DNA of 52,934 bases, from NCBI GenBank assembly GCA_012959765.1, contig DUCO01000047.1, forward strand, positions 579-53,512. The letters are read 5' to 3'. This DNA comes from Dehalococcoidia bacterium (lineage in GTDB: Bacteria > Chloroflexota > Dehalococcoidia > Lucifugimonadales > Lucifugimonadaceae). Numbering within the stretch: the stretch's first letter is position 1; every line of letters starts with the position of its first letter. The position numbers and the translations under genes are program-made. Below are positions 18,770 through 27,525 of this stretch, piece after piece. A model generated the notes under the pieces. It saw only the letters and a list, made by a program, of their open reading frames with translations. It was not told the origin of the DNA and did not search any database.

Positions 18770-19174
18770 ATGACCGCAAAAGACCCATCAACAAGCTGGA
18801 TTGCCCAGGCTGCATCCGATCTCGAATCCGCCCAAGCGAACGCCGATCAAAACCGTCACGCACTGGCATGTTTTCTCTGCCATGAGTCGGCTGCCAAGGC
18901 CGTAAAAGGATTCCTGTACAAGCAGGGCGCAGAAATGGTTTGGGGAGACCATCTTTCTGATCTTTGCGAAGATGCAATGGCATTCGACCCGTCATTCGAT
19001 TTCGTGAAATCCGTTGGTGCACTGCTCGACAAGCATCACCTCGCAGCTCGCAACCCTGATGCCATCGCTGGAGCAATTCCAGCCGAGGTCTACGACTCAA
19101 CCGACTCAGCACACGCAATCGAAATCGCAACCGAAGTGCTGGCTACAGTTCGCCAGAAACTCTCGGGCGAATAA
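18770..19174 (+). CDS. HEPN domain protein
   Basis: The ATG at 18770 gives 134 residues. The sequence follows the HEPN family pattern: WIAQAASDLESAQ, ALACFLCHESAAKAVKGFLY, GDHLSDLCEDA and DKHHLAARNPDAIAGAIPAE, then YDSTDSAHAIEIATEVLATV. The ARNPDA segment corresponds to the common RYPDA loop. HEPN proteins are often RNases or their inactive relatives; the typical R-x4-6-H nuclease motif is not clear here, so RNase activity is uncertain. The partner MNT-like gene is immediately upstream. The pair sits at the end of the DUF1800-DUF1501-NHL run. Confidence 0.8.
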   Translation: MTAKDPSTSWIAQAASDLESAQANADQNRHALACFLCHESAAKAVKGFLYKQGAEMVWGDHLSDLCEDAMAFDPSFDFVKSVGALLDKHHLAARNPDAIAGAIPAEVYDSTDSAHAIEIATEVLATVRQKLSGE

Positions 19175-19185
19175 CTTAAGACCAG

Positions 19186-19947
19186 CTAGCCCCGCGCCCA
19201 CTCGATAGCGGCCGCCAGCATAGCGCCGACACCAGTTTTGAACTCGCTGAAGTCGATTCCGTAGTTCCAGTCGGCCCACAACTCGTCGCTCGCGACAAGA
19301 ATGTTGCAAACACTCACGCCTCGATGTTCAGCGACCCGGTACATCGCCGACGTTTCCATATCGACACCCAGAATGCCCGCTTCTGCATGCCGTGAAATAT
19401 CATCAGTCATCTCACGATAAAACCCATCAGTCGTCCACCAGTCGCCAGACGCCGAACGGCCGCCGTGCTTTTGCACCAACGACGTCATCTCAGAAATCAT
19501 CGCTTGATCGCCAACCGGCGGTGTCTGCCCGGGATTCGGGTAGTGCCCGGAAGTCCCCTCATCGATCACCTGAACAGCGTTCGGTATCAGCACGTCGCCA
19601 ACCGGATGATCTGACTGAAGCCCACCCGAAGCGCCCACGCCAACAAACGATTCGGCTCCACACGCGATCAAGTCTTCCATCAGCATGGTCGTTCCGGCAG
19701 CCCCCACCGGAGCATATGCCACTGTCACCCAACCCTGATCGTTGTCGGCAGTGCGCACCCAGTAGGTGCTGCCAAACATCATCGGTGGAGCCGGAGTTGC
19801 GCCCAGCGCTTCGGCCATTAGATCGCCCCACTTATCTGTCCACGTCAGCAGAACTTTCTTCCCAACTCGCACGTCGTCGAGCGATAGCCCACGTGCTTTC
19901 ATGCGATTGCCAACAGCCTGCAGTGGAGTGAATCGTGGATTCGACAT
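19186..19947 (-). CDS. Nucleoside phosphorylase (uridine/purine phosphorylase family)
   Basis: I take the ATG at 19947 (253 residues), which follows aacggaatcatt; the open frame beyond it is not conserved-looking. Family marks are LIACGAESFVGVGASGGLQS near the middle, GDVLIPNAVQVIDEGTSGHY, and the C-terminal GVDMETSAMYRVAEHRGV, whose Met-Glu contacts the ribose. This is the PNP/UDP phosphorylase fold, which cleaves nucleosides with phosphate in salvage. It sits 25 bases after the HpaI-type aldolase on the same strand, so the two are likely co-transcribed. The base specificity is not predictable. Confidence 0.85.
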   Translation of the reverse strand: MSNPRFTPLQAVGNRMKARGLSLDDVRVGKKVLLTWTDKWGDLMAEALGATPAPPMMFGSTYWVRTADNDQGWVTVAYAPVGAAGTTMLMEDLIACGAESFVGVGASGGLQSDHPVGDVLIPNAVQVIDEGTSGHYPNPGQTPPVGDQAMISEMTSLVQKHGGRSASGDWWTTDGFYREMTDDISRHAEAGILGVDMETSAMYRVAEHRGVSVCNILVASDELWADWNYGIDFSEFKTGVGAMLAAAIEWARG

Positions 19948-19972
19948 AATGATTCCGTTAGTCGGAAATGAC

Positions 19973-20743
19973 CTACAGCCCGAGCGGGTCCTTGACCGCA
20001 CCTAAGTAGTCGGCAGCCCCGGCCTGCATAAACTTCGGCGCAGAGCTAACGATCCACTTGATCCCGCGCTCATGCCAGAAAAGTGTTTGCTCAGCGGTCA
20101 CACCCAGCGTGCCAGTGTGCTTGCCAGCGGCCGTGATTCGCTCGTGCAAATCCTGAATAGAGTCGACCACCTTGTCACTCATGGTCTGACCCGAGATACC
20201 GAAGTTAACCGACAAATCGCCAGGCCCAAGAAAAATAGCGTCGGCGTTATCGGTAGCGATGATTTCATCGGCGTTTCCGATGCCTTCGGGGGTTTCAATC
20301 TGGAGCGAAACGAACGTCTCTTCGTTCGACTCTTTGATGTACTCAGCCATGTCCTGAAGCCCGAATCGAGCGTTACGACCCGCAAACGCACCGCGCTTGC
20401 CCATCGGCGGATACTTCACCGCGTCGACAACTTTCTTGCCATCATCAGCATTGTTGATCAGCGGAATCATCACCCCGGCCGCACCTGCATCCATGTAGCG
20501 CTGAATATGCTGCTGCTCGTTGAGTCCGATCCTGAGGATCGCAGTTGTGCCAGAAAGCTCGGCGGCACGAATCATGTGCTCTGCCGTTTCGAAATCCATA
20601 GGACCGTGCTCGCAGTCGATGACAACGAAATCGAAGCCCATCCAGCCCATCGTCTCGACCATCCCGGGAGAAGGCAGTCCCACGAACGGCCCGATGGTGG
20701 ATTTACCGTTGTTCAGCTTCTGTTTCAGTGTGTTCTTGTTCAC
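19973..20743 (-). CDS. HpcH/HpaI aldolase family protein
   Basis: I prefer the GTG at 20743 (256 residues), with ggag about nine bases upstream; a longer frame to 20836 lacks support. The class II pyruvate-aldolase pattern is plain: MGFDFVVIDCEHGPMDFETA, AAGVMIPLINNADDGKKVVD, YPPMGKRGAFAGRNARFG, SLQIETPEGIGNADEI and AIFLGPGDLSVNFG. Glu and Asp in the last two blocks bind the divalent metal. Such enzymes cleave 2-keto-3-deoxy or 4-hydroxy-2-oxo acids into pyruvate and an aldehyde, at the end of sugar-acid or aromatic catabolism. Confidence 0.87.
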   Translation of the reverse strand: MNKNTLKQKLNNGKSTIGPFVGLPSPGMVETMGWMGFDFVVIDCEHGPMDFETAEHMIRAAELSGTTAILRIGLNEQQHIQRYMDAGAAGVMIPLINNADDGKKVVDAVKYPPMGKRGAFAGRNARFGLQDMAEYIKESNEETFVSLQIETPEGIGNADEIIATDNADAIFLGPGDLSVNFGISGQTMSDKVVDSIQDLHERITAAGKHTGTLGVTAEQTLFWHERGIKWIVSSAPKFMQAGAADYLGAVKDPLGL

Positions 20744-20842
20744 CCGTATCGTCTCCGCATTGTTAGTTGGTGATCTGGCAGAACGAGAATACTCGCACGC
20801 GAGGCGTGTTGAAAGTCGAGTTCGGATCAATACCATGTTGGC

Positions 20843-21991
20843 GTGACCTCTTCAAACTCAAACTCAAATTCCGAATCGAACCCGGTATTTGGCCCCGCTT
20901 TCCAGCCCGTAAAAGACCTTCTTGAGCAGCAGATCGAAGACGGCCTTCACCCCGGTGCACAGATTTGCGTGGTGAAAGATGGCCAGCTACTCGCCGATTT
21001 CGCAGTAGGCGAGACCGTAGCCGGAACCGGCATTCCGCTGACTAATAATTCGGCGATGCCATTATTTTCATCAGCAAAACCGATAACAGCAGTGGCGCTA
21101 GGCGTACTGGTCGAATCGGGGCGCCTGAATTTTGACGATCCTGTCGTAACGCACATTCCCGAGTTCGCTGCCAACGGGAAATCTGCCATCCAGATCAAAC
21201 ACCTGATGAATCACACGTCTGGTCTGGCCGACGATGCCCTTGCCGACGGAGGTACGAACAGAGTGGAAGTAATCACCCGGCTAAACAACTCGGAAACAGT
21301 CGACGACTGGATTCCCGGGGAACGATCGGCATACCTACCAACTGCAGGCTGGCACATTCTTGGCGAAGTGATCGAACGGGTGAGCGGTACCTCGTTCGAA
21401 TCGTTCGTACAAAGTTTTATCCTGGACCCGCTCGAAATGGTCAACACTTACCCGAACGTCGATCCCGAACTTGCGCAACAGCTAGGCGACCAACGCGCAA
21501 CCATGCACGATTCACGCCGCCTACCAAACACCGTCAACCCAGCCTATACCCCGGAACATCTGGGTCGATTCGTCCGCCCCGGCAGCAGCTTCCACGTATC
21601 TGCTCACGACATGGTGAAGTTCTACTCGATGCTGCTAAACGGCGGTGCCGCGCAAAGTGACGAACAAATAATTTCTCCGGATACCGTCGCCACTCTCACA
21701 ACCGCCAGCACAGCGGACTTCTCGACGAGACATACGGTGTCGTGATGGATCGTGGTCTTGGGTTCTTTGTCGATAGCCAGCGCCACAGCCCTGCAGTCCC
21801 GTACGGCTACGGCACAGCAGGCTTCGCCGACCACATTTGGACACGGCGGCAAAGAATCATCAACCGGGTTCGTTGACCCTGATAAAAATCTCGTGGTATC
21901 ACTCATCTTCAATGGAATGCCCGGCGAACCAAAGCATGATCGTCGGCAAAAGCGCGTGCTGGCGGCGTTGTATGAAGCGCTAGAGTCCTAG
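20843..21991 (+). pseudogene. Serine hydrolase, beta-lactamase (class C-like) family, two frameshifts
   Basis: Translation from the GTG at 20843 gives 300 residues with the S-x-x-K motif in FSSAKPITAVALGVL and the expected GWHILGEVIERVSG helix, ending early at 21745. The continuing homology switches frame near 21705-21721 to LDETYGVVMDRGLGFFVDSQ and onward to GTAGFAD. It switches back near 21831 (an extra c in gaccaca) to FGHGGKESSTGFVDPDKNLV, which carries the third active-site motif HGG. A one-base loss and a one-base gain thus offset each other within about 115 bases. Repaired, the protein would be about 382 residues. Sequencing error or recent inactivation are both possible. Confidence 0.82.
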
Positions 21992-22749
21992 CTCTTAAAA
22001 ATGCTCTCAGGAATGTTGCCGTCGATAAGCAATCGGCGAACTCGCTTCAAGATAGCGTCGGCTATACGATGCCCCGCCTGATCAGCCTTGATAACACACC
22101 AACGTGGGTCAGTCTTCGACATCTCCAGATACCCTTTGCGGATGCTCTGGTGGAACTTCAACGGCGCCTGCTCAAACCTGCGTTCGTTCTCGTTATCTAC
22201 CCGGCCTGATCCATCCGTATCACCGCTGAACAAGTCCGGCTTGTTAGAAACCCGAGCCAGACTCACCTTGGGATCGAGGTCCAGCAGCACTGTTAGGTGA
22301 GGCGTAAGCTCCGCCGTAGCAATATCGTTCAGCTGCTTGATCGTCTTCAGATCGCCACCACGGGCGTAACCCTGATACGCCAGCGTCGAGTCGATATAGC
22401 GATCGAGAACCACTACTTTTCCTCGATCCAACGCCGGACGAACCGTCTCAAACATCAGTTGAGCCCGGGCCGCCTCAAAAAGCAGAGTTTCAGCAAGCGG
22501 TGAAGAAGAATTAGACCGCTTTATCCAGCGTCGAACATTGTTTCCAAGATCAGAACTGCCCGGTTCCTGTGCGTGAACCGTGTCGATCCCGAAACTCTGA
22601 AGCTTGTGAAAAAGACGCTCCGACTGGGTCGATTTTCCAACGCCTTCGCCGCCCTCGAAAGTGATCAAAAGGCCACCTTCAACGGTGCGCTTTTTCATGC
22701 GCTCGCTATCGGCCCCGAAGTCCATTTCTTCCTGCTCTTTAGCAGTCAA
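21988..22749 (-). CDS. tmk: Thymidylate kinase
   Basis: The 253-residue protein has the dTMP kinase pattern: P-loop GGEGVGKST at residues 33-41, EPGSSDLGNNVRRW, AARAQLMFETVRPAL, and VVLDRYIDSTLAYQGYARGG with the DRY/Q-G-Y substrate-binding block. It phosphorylates dTMP to dTDP. The start is uncertain: the TTG at 22749 has aggaacg upstream, while ATGs at 22725 and 22698 would trim the non-conserved N-terminus. Its TAG overlaps the TAG of the convergent beta-lactamase-like gene within a CTAG palindrome. It is the last gene of the pdxS-pdxT-GNAT-R3H ATPase run. Confidence 0.9.
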   Translation of the reverse strand: MTAKEQEEMDFGADSERMKKRTVEGGLLITFEGGEGVGKSTQSERLFHKLQSFGIDTVHAQEPGSSDLGNNVRRWIKRSNSSSPLAETLLFEAARAQLMFETVRPALDRGKVVVLDRYIDSTLAYQGYARGGDLKTIKQLNDIATAELTPHLTVLLDLDPKVSLARVSNKPDLFSGDTDGSGRVDNENERRFEQAPLKFHQSIRKGYLEMSKTDPRWCVIKADQAGHRIADAILKRVRRLLIDGNIPESIFKS

Positions 22750-22814
22750 CTTGCGTTCCTCATGTATGGCTGTGATCGAGGCATGAAAACTGCCTCAGAA
22801 ATATGGTTTGAACC

Positions 22815-24509
22815 CTACCGCTTACGCCGTCTAATTACAACGCGCCGTGACGGTTCTCTGCCCATGCTTGCCGATCCCAAATTATTGCGGGCAGCCAGAC
22901 CGTGTTGCAGTCGGCGAACGTAAGGCGGTTGCGCCATCAGTTCGATCCGTTGTTCGCCAGACACGATTCGACTTATCGCAGCCTCGGTTTCCTTGAGGGC
23001 TTCTCGGGAACGACCCGTCTGTGTCTCCTCCTCGAAGTCGCTATCGAGCACCCTGCTGGCGGTAACTTTCTCCTGGCTGAACCGCTTGAGAAACTGCCGG
23101 ATTTGTTCTTTGGTCCCACGTCGCAAAACGTGAACCATCACGCCATCTCGCTCGGCTTTTCGAATCGCCGTGGGGCGTCGGCTGTAGTGCGATTTCGTAG
23201 TCACGAAAATTTCACCAGCATCGGCGAAATCGACCACCTGAACCGGCGCATCGGTCTCATCGACTACTTCAGTGATAGCTGTCTTCGGAATTCCAAATGG
23301 GAAGACTTTCGTGACCACCTGCTTGGGCGGCTCTGCCGGATCATCGAATTCACTGAGATCCAATTCGGATCGACCATTACCGTTGCTGCCGTTGGAGTTT
23401 CGAGGTGCACGCTCTCGGCGTTCTCGCCCTCGATCACGATCTGGATCCCGACGCGTACGCCTTCGCCCAACCTCGTTCACCTCGAACGGTGCCGGCATGA
23501 ACTCCGATTCTGTACCCGGCATCTCCTCAACTTCGGTTTCTACTCGTCCATCGGGCTGGAGTCGCCGCGCTTCCTGAGGGATCGATATTCCACGAAGCAT
23601 CCGGTCGACTGCCGTGCCAACTTCCGGGTGAATCGCAACCGAATTGCGCTCTCGAATCTCAACAACAATGTCGAACGTCGGATCGTGCTTGCGTTCAAGA
23701 ACAGTCTTCTGCGTACGTCGCCGACGTGCTTCGATATCGCCCAGCGTGACGGTCTGCATTCCACCAACAAGATCAGCAAGAGTCGGGTTAGATACAACGT
23801 TTGCCAGAGTGTTGCCGTGCGCGGTCGCAACCAACTGAACTCCACGCTCAGCGATCGTTCGAGCCGCCAACGCCTCAAGCTCAGTGCTCATCTCGTCGAT
23901 GACGATCACTTCCGGCATGTGGTTCTCGACGCCTTCAATCATCACATTGTGCTGCAGGCTGGTGTTTGCCACCTGCATGCGTCGAGCACGTCCGATAGCC
24001 GGATGCGGAACATCACCATCACCAGCGATTTCGTTCGAAGTATCCACAACCACAACACGCTTACCGGCTTCATCGGCGAGCACGCGGGCCGTCTCACGAA
24101 GAATCGTGGTTTTACCGACCCCGGGCCTACCCAGAATCAGCACACTTTTGCCCGATCGAATGAGATCTTCGATAAGCCGAACCGACCCGAACACCGCACG
24201 CCCAACCCTGCAAGTAAGCCCCACCGGCTCGCCCGCGCGGTTCCGCATCACCGATATTCGGTGAAGCGTCCGCTCTATGCCAGCTCGATTGTCGTCACCA
24301 AAGTGACCGACATTTTCAACGACCTGCGCGATCTGCTCACGAGATACTTCAAATTCGCTGAGCACGACATTTTCGCCAGGGAATCGAGCCTCTGGGTTAC
24401 GACCGAGATCTAGAACTACCTCAACAAGATCACCAATATCGTCACGCTTTCGCAGCGTCTTGGCGATTTCCTCTGGGAGTATCTCGATGAATGCATCGAG
24501 GTTGTCCAC
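22815..24509 (-). CDS. SpoIIIAA/Ycf45-like AAA ATPase with C-terminal R3H domain
   Basis: The 564-residue protein has a RecA/AAA-type domain with Walker A GRPGVGKTT at about 128-136, Walker B EVIVIDEMS near 200-207 and a sensor region VQLVATAHGNTL. This is the stage III sporulation AA/Ycf45 pattern, common outside spore formers and of unknown role. A charged linker (RRTRRDPDRDRGRERRER) leads to a C-terminal R3H-like segment, LQHGLAARNNLGSASMGREP, which should bind single-stranded nucleic acid. The GTG at 24509 is the best standard start. A strong aaggag lies 33 bases upstream, in good register with an in-frame CTG at 24533. Confidence 0.85.
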   Translation of the reverse strand: MDNLDAFIEILPEEIAKTLRKRDDIGDLVEVVLDLGRNPEARFPGENVVLSEFEVSREQIAQVVENVGHFGDDNRAGIERTLHRISVMRNRAGEPVGLTCRVGRAVFGSVRLIEDLIRSGKSVLILGRPGVGKTTILRETARVLADEAGKRVVVVDTSNEIAGDGDVPHPAIGRARRMQVANTSLQHNVMIEGVENHMPEVIVIDEMSTELEALAARTIAERGVQLVATAHGNTLANVVSNPTLADLVGGMQTVTLGDIEARRRRTQKTVLERKHDPTFDIVVEIRERNSVAIHPEVGTAVDRMLRGISIPQEARRLQPDGRVETEVEEMPGTESEFMPAPFEVNEVGRRRTRRDPDRDRGRERRERAPRNSNGSNGNGRSELDLSEFDDPAEPPKQVVTKVFPFGIPKTAITEVVDETDAPVQVVDFADAGEIFVTTKSHYSRRPTAIRKAERDGVMVHVLRRGTKEQIRQFLKRFSQEKVTASRVLDSDFEEETQTGRSREALKETEAAISRIVSGEQRIELMAQPPYVRRLQHGLAARNNLGSASMGREPSRRVVIRRRKR

Positions 24510-24582
24510 GATTTGTGCGTTGGGATCTGCCAGTTCGAATTTCTCCTTGCTTACCTACGTCTTGTTGTTGTGTGCGAAATGA

Positions 24583-25521
24583 TCAACTGATCGCCGCAAA
24601 TGCTCGATTCGCTTCTGCGACAGTTTGAGCGAGCGGCTTGACCATCACTTCATATTGCGCCTGTTCTTCGAACCCAAGCGTAACCAGTAAATGTGATAGC
24701 GCAGGCCGATATTCAGGCACAACGGTCGAAGCCGGCACATCTTTACTGTCGGCCAGCGCCGCCGCAACCAAACCAGTAAGTTCCGAACCTGCTTCAGGTG
24801 CCCAGTTTAGGCTGAAAGTATGGCCAGAGCGGGTCGAATTTCGCTGAATGACAGCCCCAATATCGCCAATCGAAAGATCCAAAATCCATTCAGACGCCTT
24901 ACGACCGAGCCGTTCAGTACCAGCCGCCCAATCCTGCGAAGTTTGCCCAAGTTTCATGCGAATCTCAATCGGAGTTGTGATGTTGTGCATTCGAAACAGG
25001 GCTACGTCATCAGCCTCTACTCGAGGTCGAAGTTGCAGTGAACGATTGGGAATCCCAAGATTGGCGATGGCGGCATGAGCCGATTCTGCGCGGTACACAC
25101 TCTCGCGGTAGATTGGTGAATACCCGGCTTTTCGTGCGTCATCGCTCATTCGACTATTCGGGGGAACTCGAACGAAAACACGATGTGCGCCTGCACCGCC
25201 CGCAGGAATTGCAATCTGTTCCAGCAACTCAAGTGCCAGATCAGACTTCGAGTTGCGCAGATACAGTTCGGCAACTTCCCACGCTTGGGGCCCTGAACGT
25301 GGCCCAGCCTTTAGCACAGCGTCGATCCGGCCACGATGCGCCTCAACCCAGCAGCTCTGCCATGCACGAGGCGATAGGGCAATGCTGGCGTACTTGACCG
25401 TTGGAAACCCGCCCGGTCCGCCACGAAGTGCACCTACTAAAGTGCACGTCTCACCCCGACCCGACGACTGGCTAAATTGCAGCAGTCCGGGCGAATCTGT
25501 TGGGTGAAGGTGGCGGATCAT
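24583..25521 (-). CDS. GNAT-fold-like hypothetical protein
   Basis: The 312-residue soluble protein begins with [16 protein letters not shown], reminiscent of acetyltransferase N-termini (x-x-R-x-x-x-P-x-D). It contains GGAGAHRVFVRVPPNS and ARKAGYSPIYRESVYR, which look like the late strands of a GNAT domain, then a second half with LGQTSQDWAAGTERLG. A clear acetyl-CoA loop (R/Q-x-x-G-x-G/A) is missing, so it may be a tandem GNAT with poor catalytic features. It overlaps the end of pdxT by four bases and is translationally coupled to it. A specific function cannot be assigned. Confidence 0.65.
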   Translation of the reverse strand: MIRHLHPTDSPGLLQFSQSSGRGETCTLVGALRGGPGGFPTVKYASIALSPRAWQSCWVEAHRGRIDAVLKAGPRSGPQAWEVAELYLRNSKSDLALELLEQIAIPAGGAGAHRVFVRVPPNSRMSDDARKAGYSPIYRESVYRAESAHAAIANLGIPNRSLQLRPRVEADDVALFRMHNITTPIEIRMKLGQTSQDWAAGTERLGRKASEWILDLSIGDIGAVIQRNSTRSGHTFSLNWAPEAGSELTGLVAAALADSKDVPASTVVPEYRPALSHLLVTLGFEEQAQYEVMVKPLAQTVAEANRAFAAIS

Positions 25522-26222
25522 ACTGTGCTCGGGGTTTCCTCCGTCAAATGCAGGTGATCTCGGCGAATTGCGTCTGTGCGGGCTTCTTCGGCCAGTTCTA
25601 CGAACAGTGAGTGCAGCCGGGTGTCTTCAGTCAGTTCCGGGTGGAACGACGTTGCAAGAACTCGCCCGCTCTTCACTGCCACAGACTGCTCCGGAGTGCC
25701 ATCGGCCTTCGCAGGAATACTTGCCAGTATTTCTACGCCGTTCCCTGTGTTTTGAACAATTGGTGCCCTGATGAAAACAGCTCGCATAGGATCGCCTTCG
25801 ACACCCTCGATTTCGAGTTCAGACTCGAAGCTATCGACCTGCCGCCCGAAGTAGTTTCGAGCGACACCGATATCGATAATATTCAGCGGAGTTGGGTACG
25901 CATCGGCAAGCTCGCGAGCAATCACGATCATGCCAGCACAAGTTCCCCAAAGCGCCATTCCCGACTCCACATGCGAACGCAAATCATCAACGAAACCAAA
26001 CATTCCAAGCAGCTTCACGATGGTCGTGCTTTCACCGCCAGGAATGATCAAGCCATCGATTTCGGAAAGCTGTTGAACCTTCCGAACTTCGACGGCATTG
26101 ACCCCGATTAGGCTGAGCATGTGAATGTGCTCGGCGAAATCGCCCTGTAGTGCAAGCACACCGATTCGAGGCTGCCCTGAGGAACCAACGTTAGCGGCGT
26201 TTCCGTTCAATCCACTTACCAA
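25518..26222 (-). CDS. pdxT: Pyridoxal 5'-phosphate synthase glutaminase subunit
   Basis: The 234-residue class I glutamine amidotransferase has its full set: [13 protein letters not shown] at the start, [10 protein letters not shown] (oxyanion region) near 60, the nucleophile Cys in LWGTCAGMI near 94 and the His-Glu of SFHPELTED near 195. It releases ammonia from glutamine and channels it to PdxS in the ribose-5-phosphate-dependent PLP pathway. The N-terminus has about 17 extra residues before the conserved start. It overlaps pdxS by seven bases upstream and the GNAT-like gene by four downstream. Confidence 0.95.
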   Translation of the reverse strand: MVSGLNGNAANVGSSGQPRIGVLALQGDFAEHIHMLSLIGVNAVEVRKVQQLSEIDGLIIPGGESTTIVKLLGMFGFVDDLRSHVESGMALWGTCAGMIVIARELADAYPTPLNIIDIGVARNYFGRQVDSFESELEIEGVEGDPMRAVFIRAPIVQNTGNGVEILASIPAKADGTPEQSVAVKSGRVLATSFHPELTEDTRLHSLFVELAEEARTDAIRRDHLHLTEETPSTV

Positions 26223-27163
26223 CCGCGAGTCTGAAGCTGCTCGTCTTCAGGAATCTTGCTGGCTTCGATTCCAGGCATTGCATCACCGAGTCCACGAGAG
26301 ATTTCGGCAAGCATGTCGGGATCGTTGTAGTGGGTCGTTGCCCGAACAATGGCATCGGCCATCTTCGCCGGGTTGTCGCTCTTGAAGATTCCTGAACCGA
26401 CGAACACACCCTCGACACCGATCTGCATGAGCAGTGCTGCGTCGGCAGGTGTTGCGATTCCACCGGCTGCGAAGTTCACAACCGGAAGCTTGCCGGTGCG
26501 GTGTACTTCGACCACCAGTTCGTAAGGAGCCTGAAAATCTCGTGCTGCAGTCATTAGTTCTTCGGTTGGAAGCTGCTGCAACTTGCGGATGTCGCCAAGA
26601 ATCTGGCGAGCGTGCGTTACCGCGTGAACGATGTCACCGGTACCGGCTTCACCCTTCGTGCGAATCATCGCTGCGCCTTCACCAATACGGCGAAGTGCCT
26701 CGCCAATGTTTCGTGCGCCACAGACGTACGGCATTTTGTACTGCCATTTGTCGATGTGGTACGCGATATCGGCCGGGGTCAGAACTTCCGATTCGTCGCA
26801 GTAGTCGACGCCGAGAGCTTCGAGAATCTGGGCCTCAACAAAGTGACCGATTCGAGCCTTTGCCATTACTGGAATGGAAACGGCATCGATAATTCCTGAA
26901 ATGAGATCGGGGTCGGACATTCGTGCGACTCCACCGTCACGGCGAATGTCAGAAGGAACGCGCTCGAGTGCCATTACGGAAACAGCACCGGCGTCTTCGG
27001 CGATCTTCGCCTGATCGGGGGTTACAACGTCCATGATGACGCCGCCCTTGAGCATCTGGGCCAGTCCGCCCTTTACTCGCCAGTCGCCCACTTCGGGCTT
27101 TGACATTTCTTTCCAACGCTGCGCACCAGCGCCGTTGCTGGTAGATACGGGAGTAGTTGCCAT
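26216..27163 (-). CDS. pdxS: Pyridoxal 5'-phosphate synthase lyase subunit
   Basis: The 315-residue PdxS carries [40 protein letters not shown], the Lys-containing [16 protein letters not shown], and [15 protein letters not shown] for phosphate binding. It condenses ribose 5-phosphate, glyceraldehyde 3-phosphate and ammonia to PLP and forms a dodecamer that docks PdxT. An ATG at 27163 follows aaggaccatataaaa. This is the first gene of a minus-strand operon (pdxS, pdxT, GNAT-like, R3H ATPase, tmk). A perfect TATAAT lies about 130 bases upstream. Confidence 0.96.
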   Translation of the reverse strand: MATTPVSTSNGAGAQRWKEMSKPEVGDWRVKGGLAQMLKGGVIMDVVTPDQAKIAEDAGAVSVMALERVPSDIRRDGGVARMSDPDLISGIIDAVSIPVMAKARIGHFVEAQILEALGVDYCDESEVLTPADIAYHIDKWQYKMPYVCGARNIGEALRRIGEGAAMIRTKGEAGTGDIVHAVTHARQILGDIRKLQQLPTEELMTAARDFQAPYELVVEVHRTGKLPVVNFAAGGIATPADAALLMQIGVEGVFVGSGIFKSDNPAKMADAIVRATTHYNDPDMLAEISRGLGDAMPGIEASKIPEDEQLQTRGW

Positions 27164-27289
27164 TTTTATATGGTCCTTCCGGCTTTTGCATATCGGTCTG
27201 AGTTGTGTTCAAGCCCAAACTGAAGTGAAATGTGATCGCGACACCGAACCCGCGCCACACCTTTGCGCCATCCTGACGCATTACCCGAA

Positions 27290-27295
27290 ATTATA
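27290..27295 (-). promoter_or_regulatory. Candidate -10 element for the pdxS operon
   Basis: On the minus strand this reads TATAAT, the exact sigma-70 -10 consensus, 127 bases before the pdxS start. No good -35 hexamer is found 16-18 bases upstream (the region reads roughly GGCCTT), so the assignment rests on the -10 element alone. If real, pdxS has a leader of about 120 bases. Confidence 0.35.
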
Positions 27296-27354
27296 CGCCT
27301 GTGTACGCGAGAAGGCCGTACTTTTAGAAGGAAATCTCCGCACGCAGATCAACG

Positions 27355-27392
27355 AAAAAACCCCCGACCAGGCAAACAAGCTTGATCGGAGG
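27355..27392 (-). terminator. Rho-independent terminator after the lipoprotein gene
   Basis: On the minus strand cctccgatca (27392-27383) pairs with tggtcggggg (27370-27361), ten pairs including G-U, and TTTTTT follows at 27360-27355. It lies about 134 bases downstream of the lipoprotein stop and would isolate it from the pdx operon. Confidence 0.75.
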
Positions 27393-27473
27393 CTACCCGG
27401 TGATGAAGTCGGCAGGGTGCAACCAGTCGACCTCATCCAACAGATCTAATAATCGATCGTTTAAGGGATTTGA

Positions 27474-27507
27474 TCCGCCGATCAGAGGTCGCCCCCTGAT
27501 CGGCGGA
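27474..27507. other. Perfect 12-bp inverted repeat (hairpin)
   Basis: TCCGCCGATCAG at 27474-27485 is repeated in inverse at 27496-27507 around a ten-base loop. It sits 19 bases downstream of the lipoprotein stop. No T-run follows on the minus strand, so it is more likely a 3' RNA-stabilising stem than the terminator, which is the next hairpin along. Confidence 0.6.
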
Positions 27508-27525
27508 CATTCGGAGGTCTATCGA

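Larger units (their letters stand above)
27164..27525. other. Intergenic region between pdxS and the lipoprotein gene
   Basis: This stretch holds no credible gene. It contains the pdxS leader with a candidate -10 box, one rho-independent terminator for the lipoprotein transcript, and one long perfect hairpin next to the lipoprotein stop. The 138-residue open frame on the plus strand has no recognisable pattern and is judged a chance frame. Confidence 0.55.

Noticed and set aside
22902..24413. 503-codon plus-strand open frame opposite the R3H ATPase
   Set aside because: It is a long antisense frame produced by the codon usage of the real gene; the minus-strand product has clear Walker motifs and an R3H segment.
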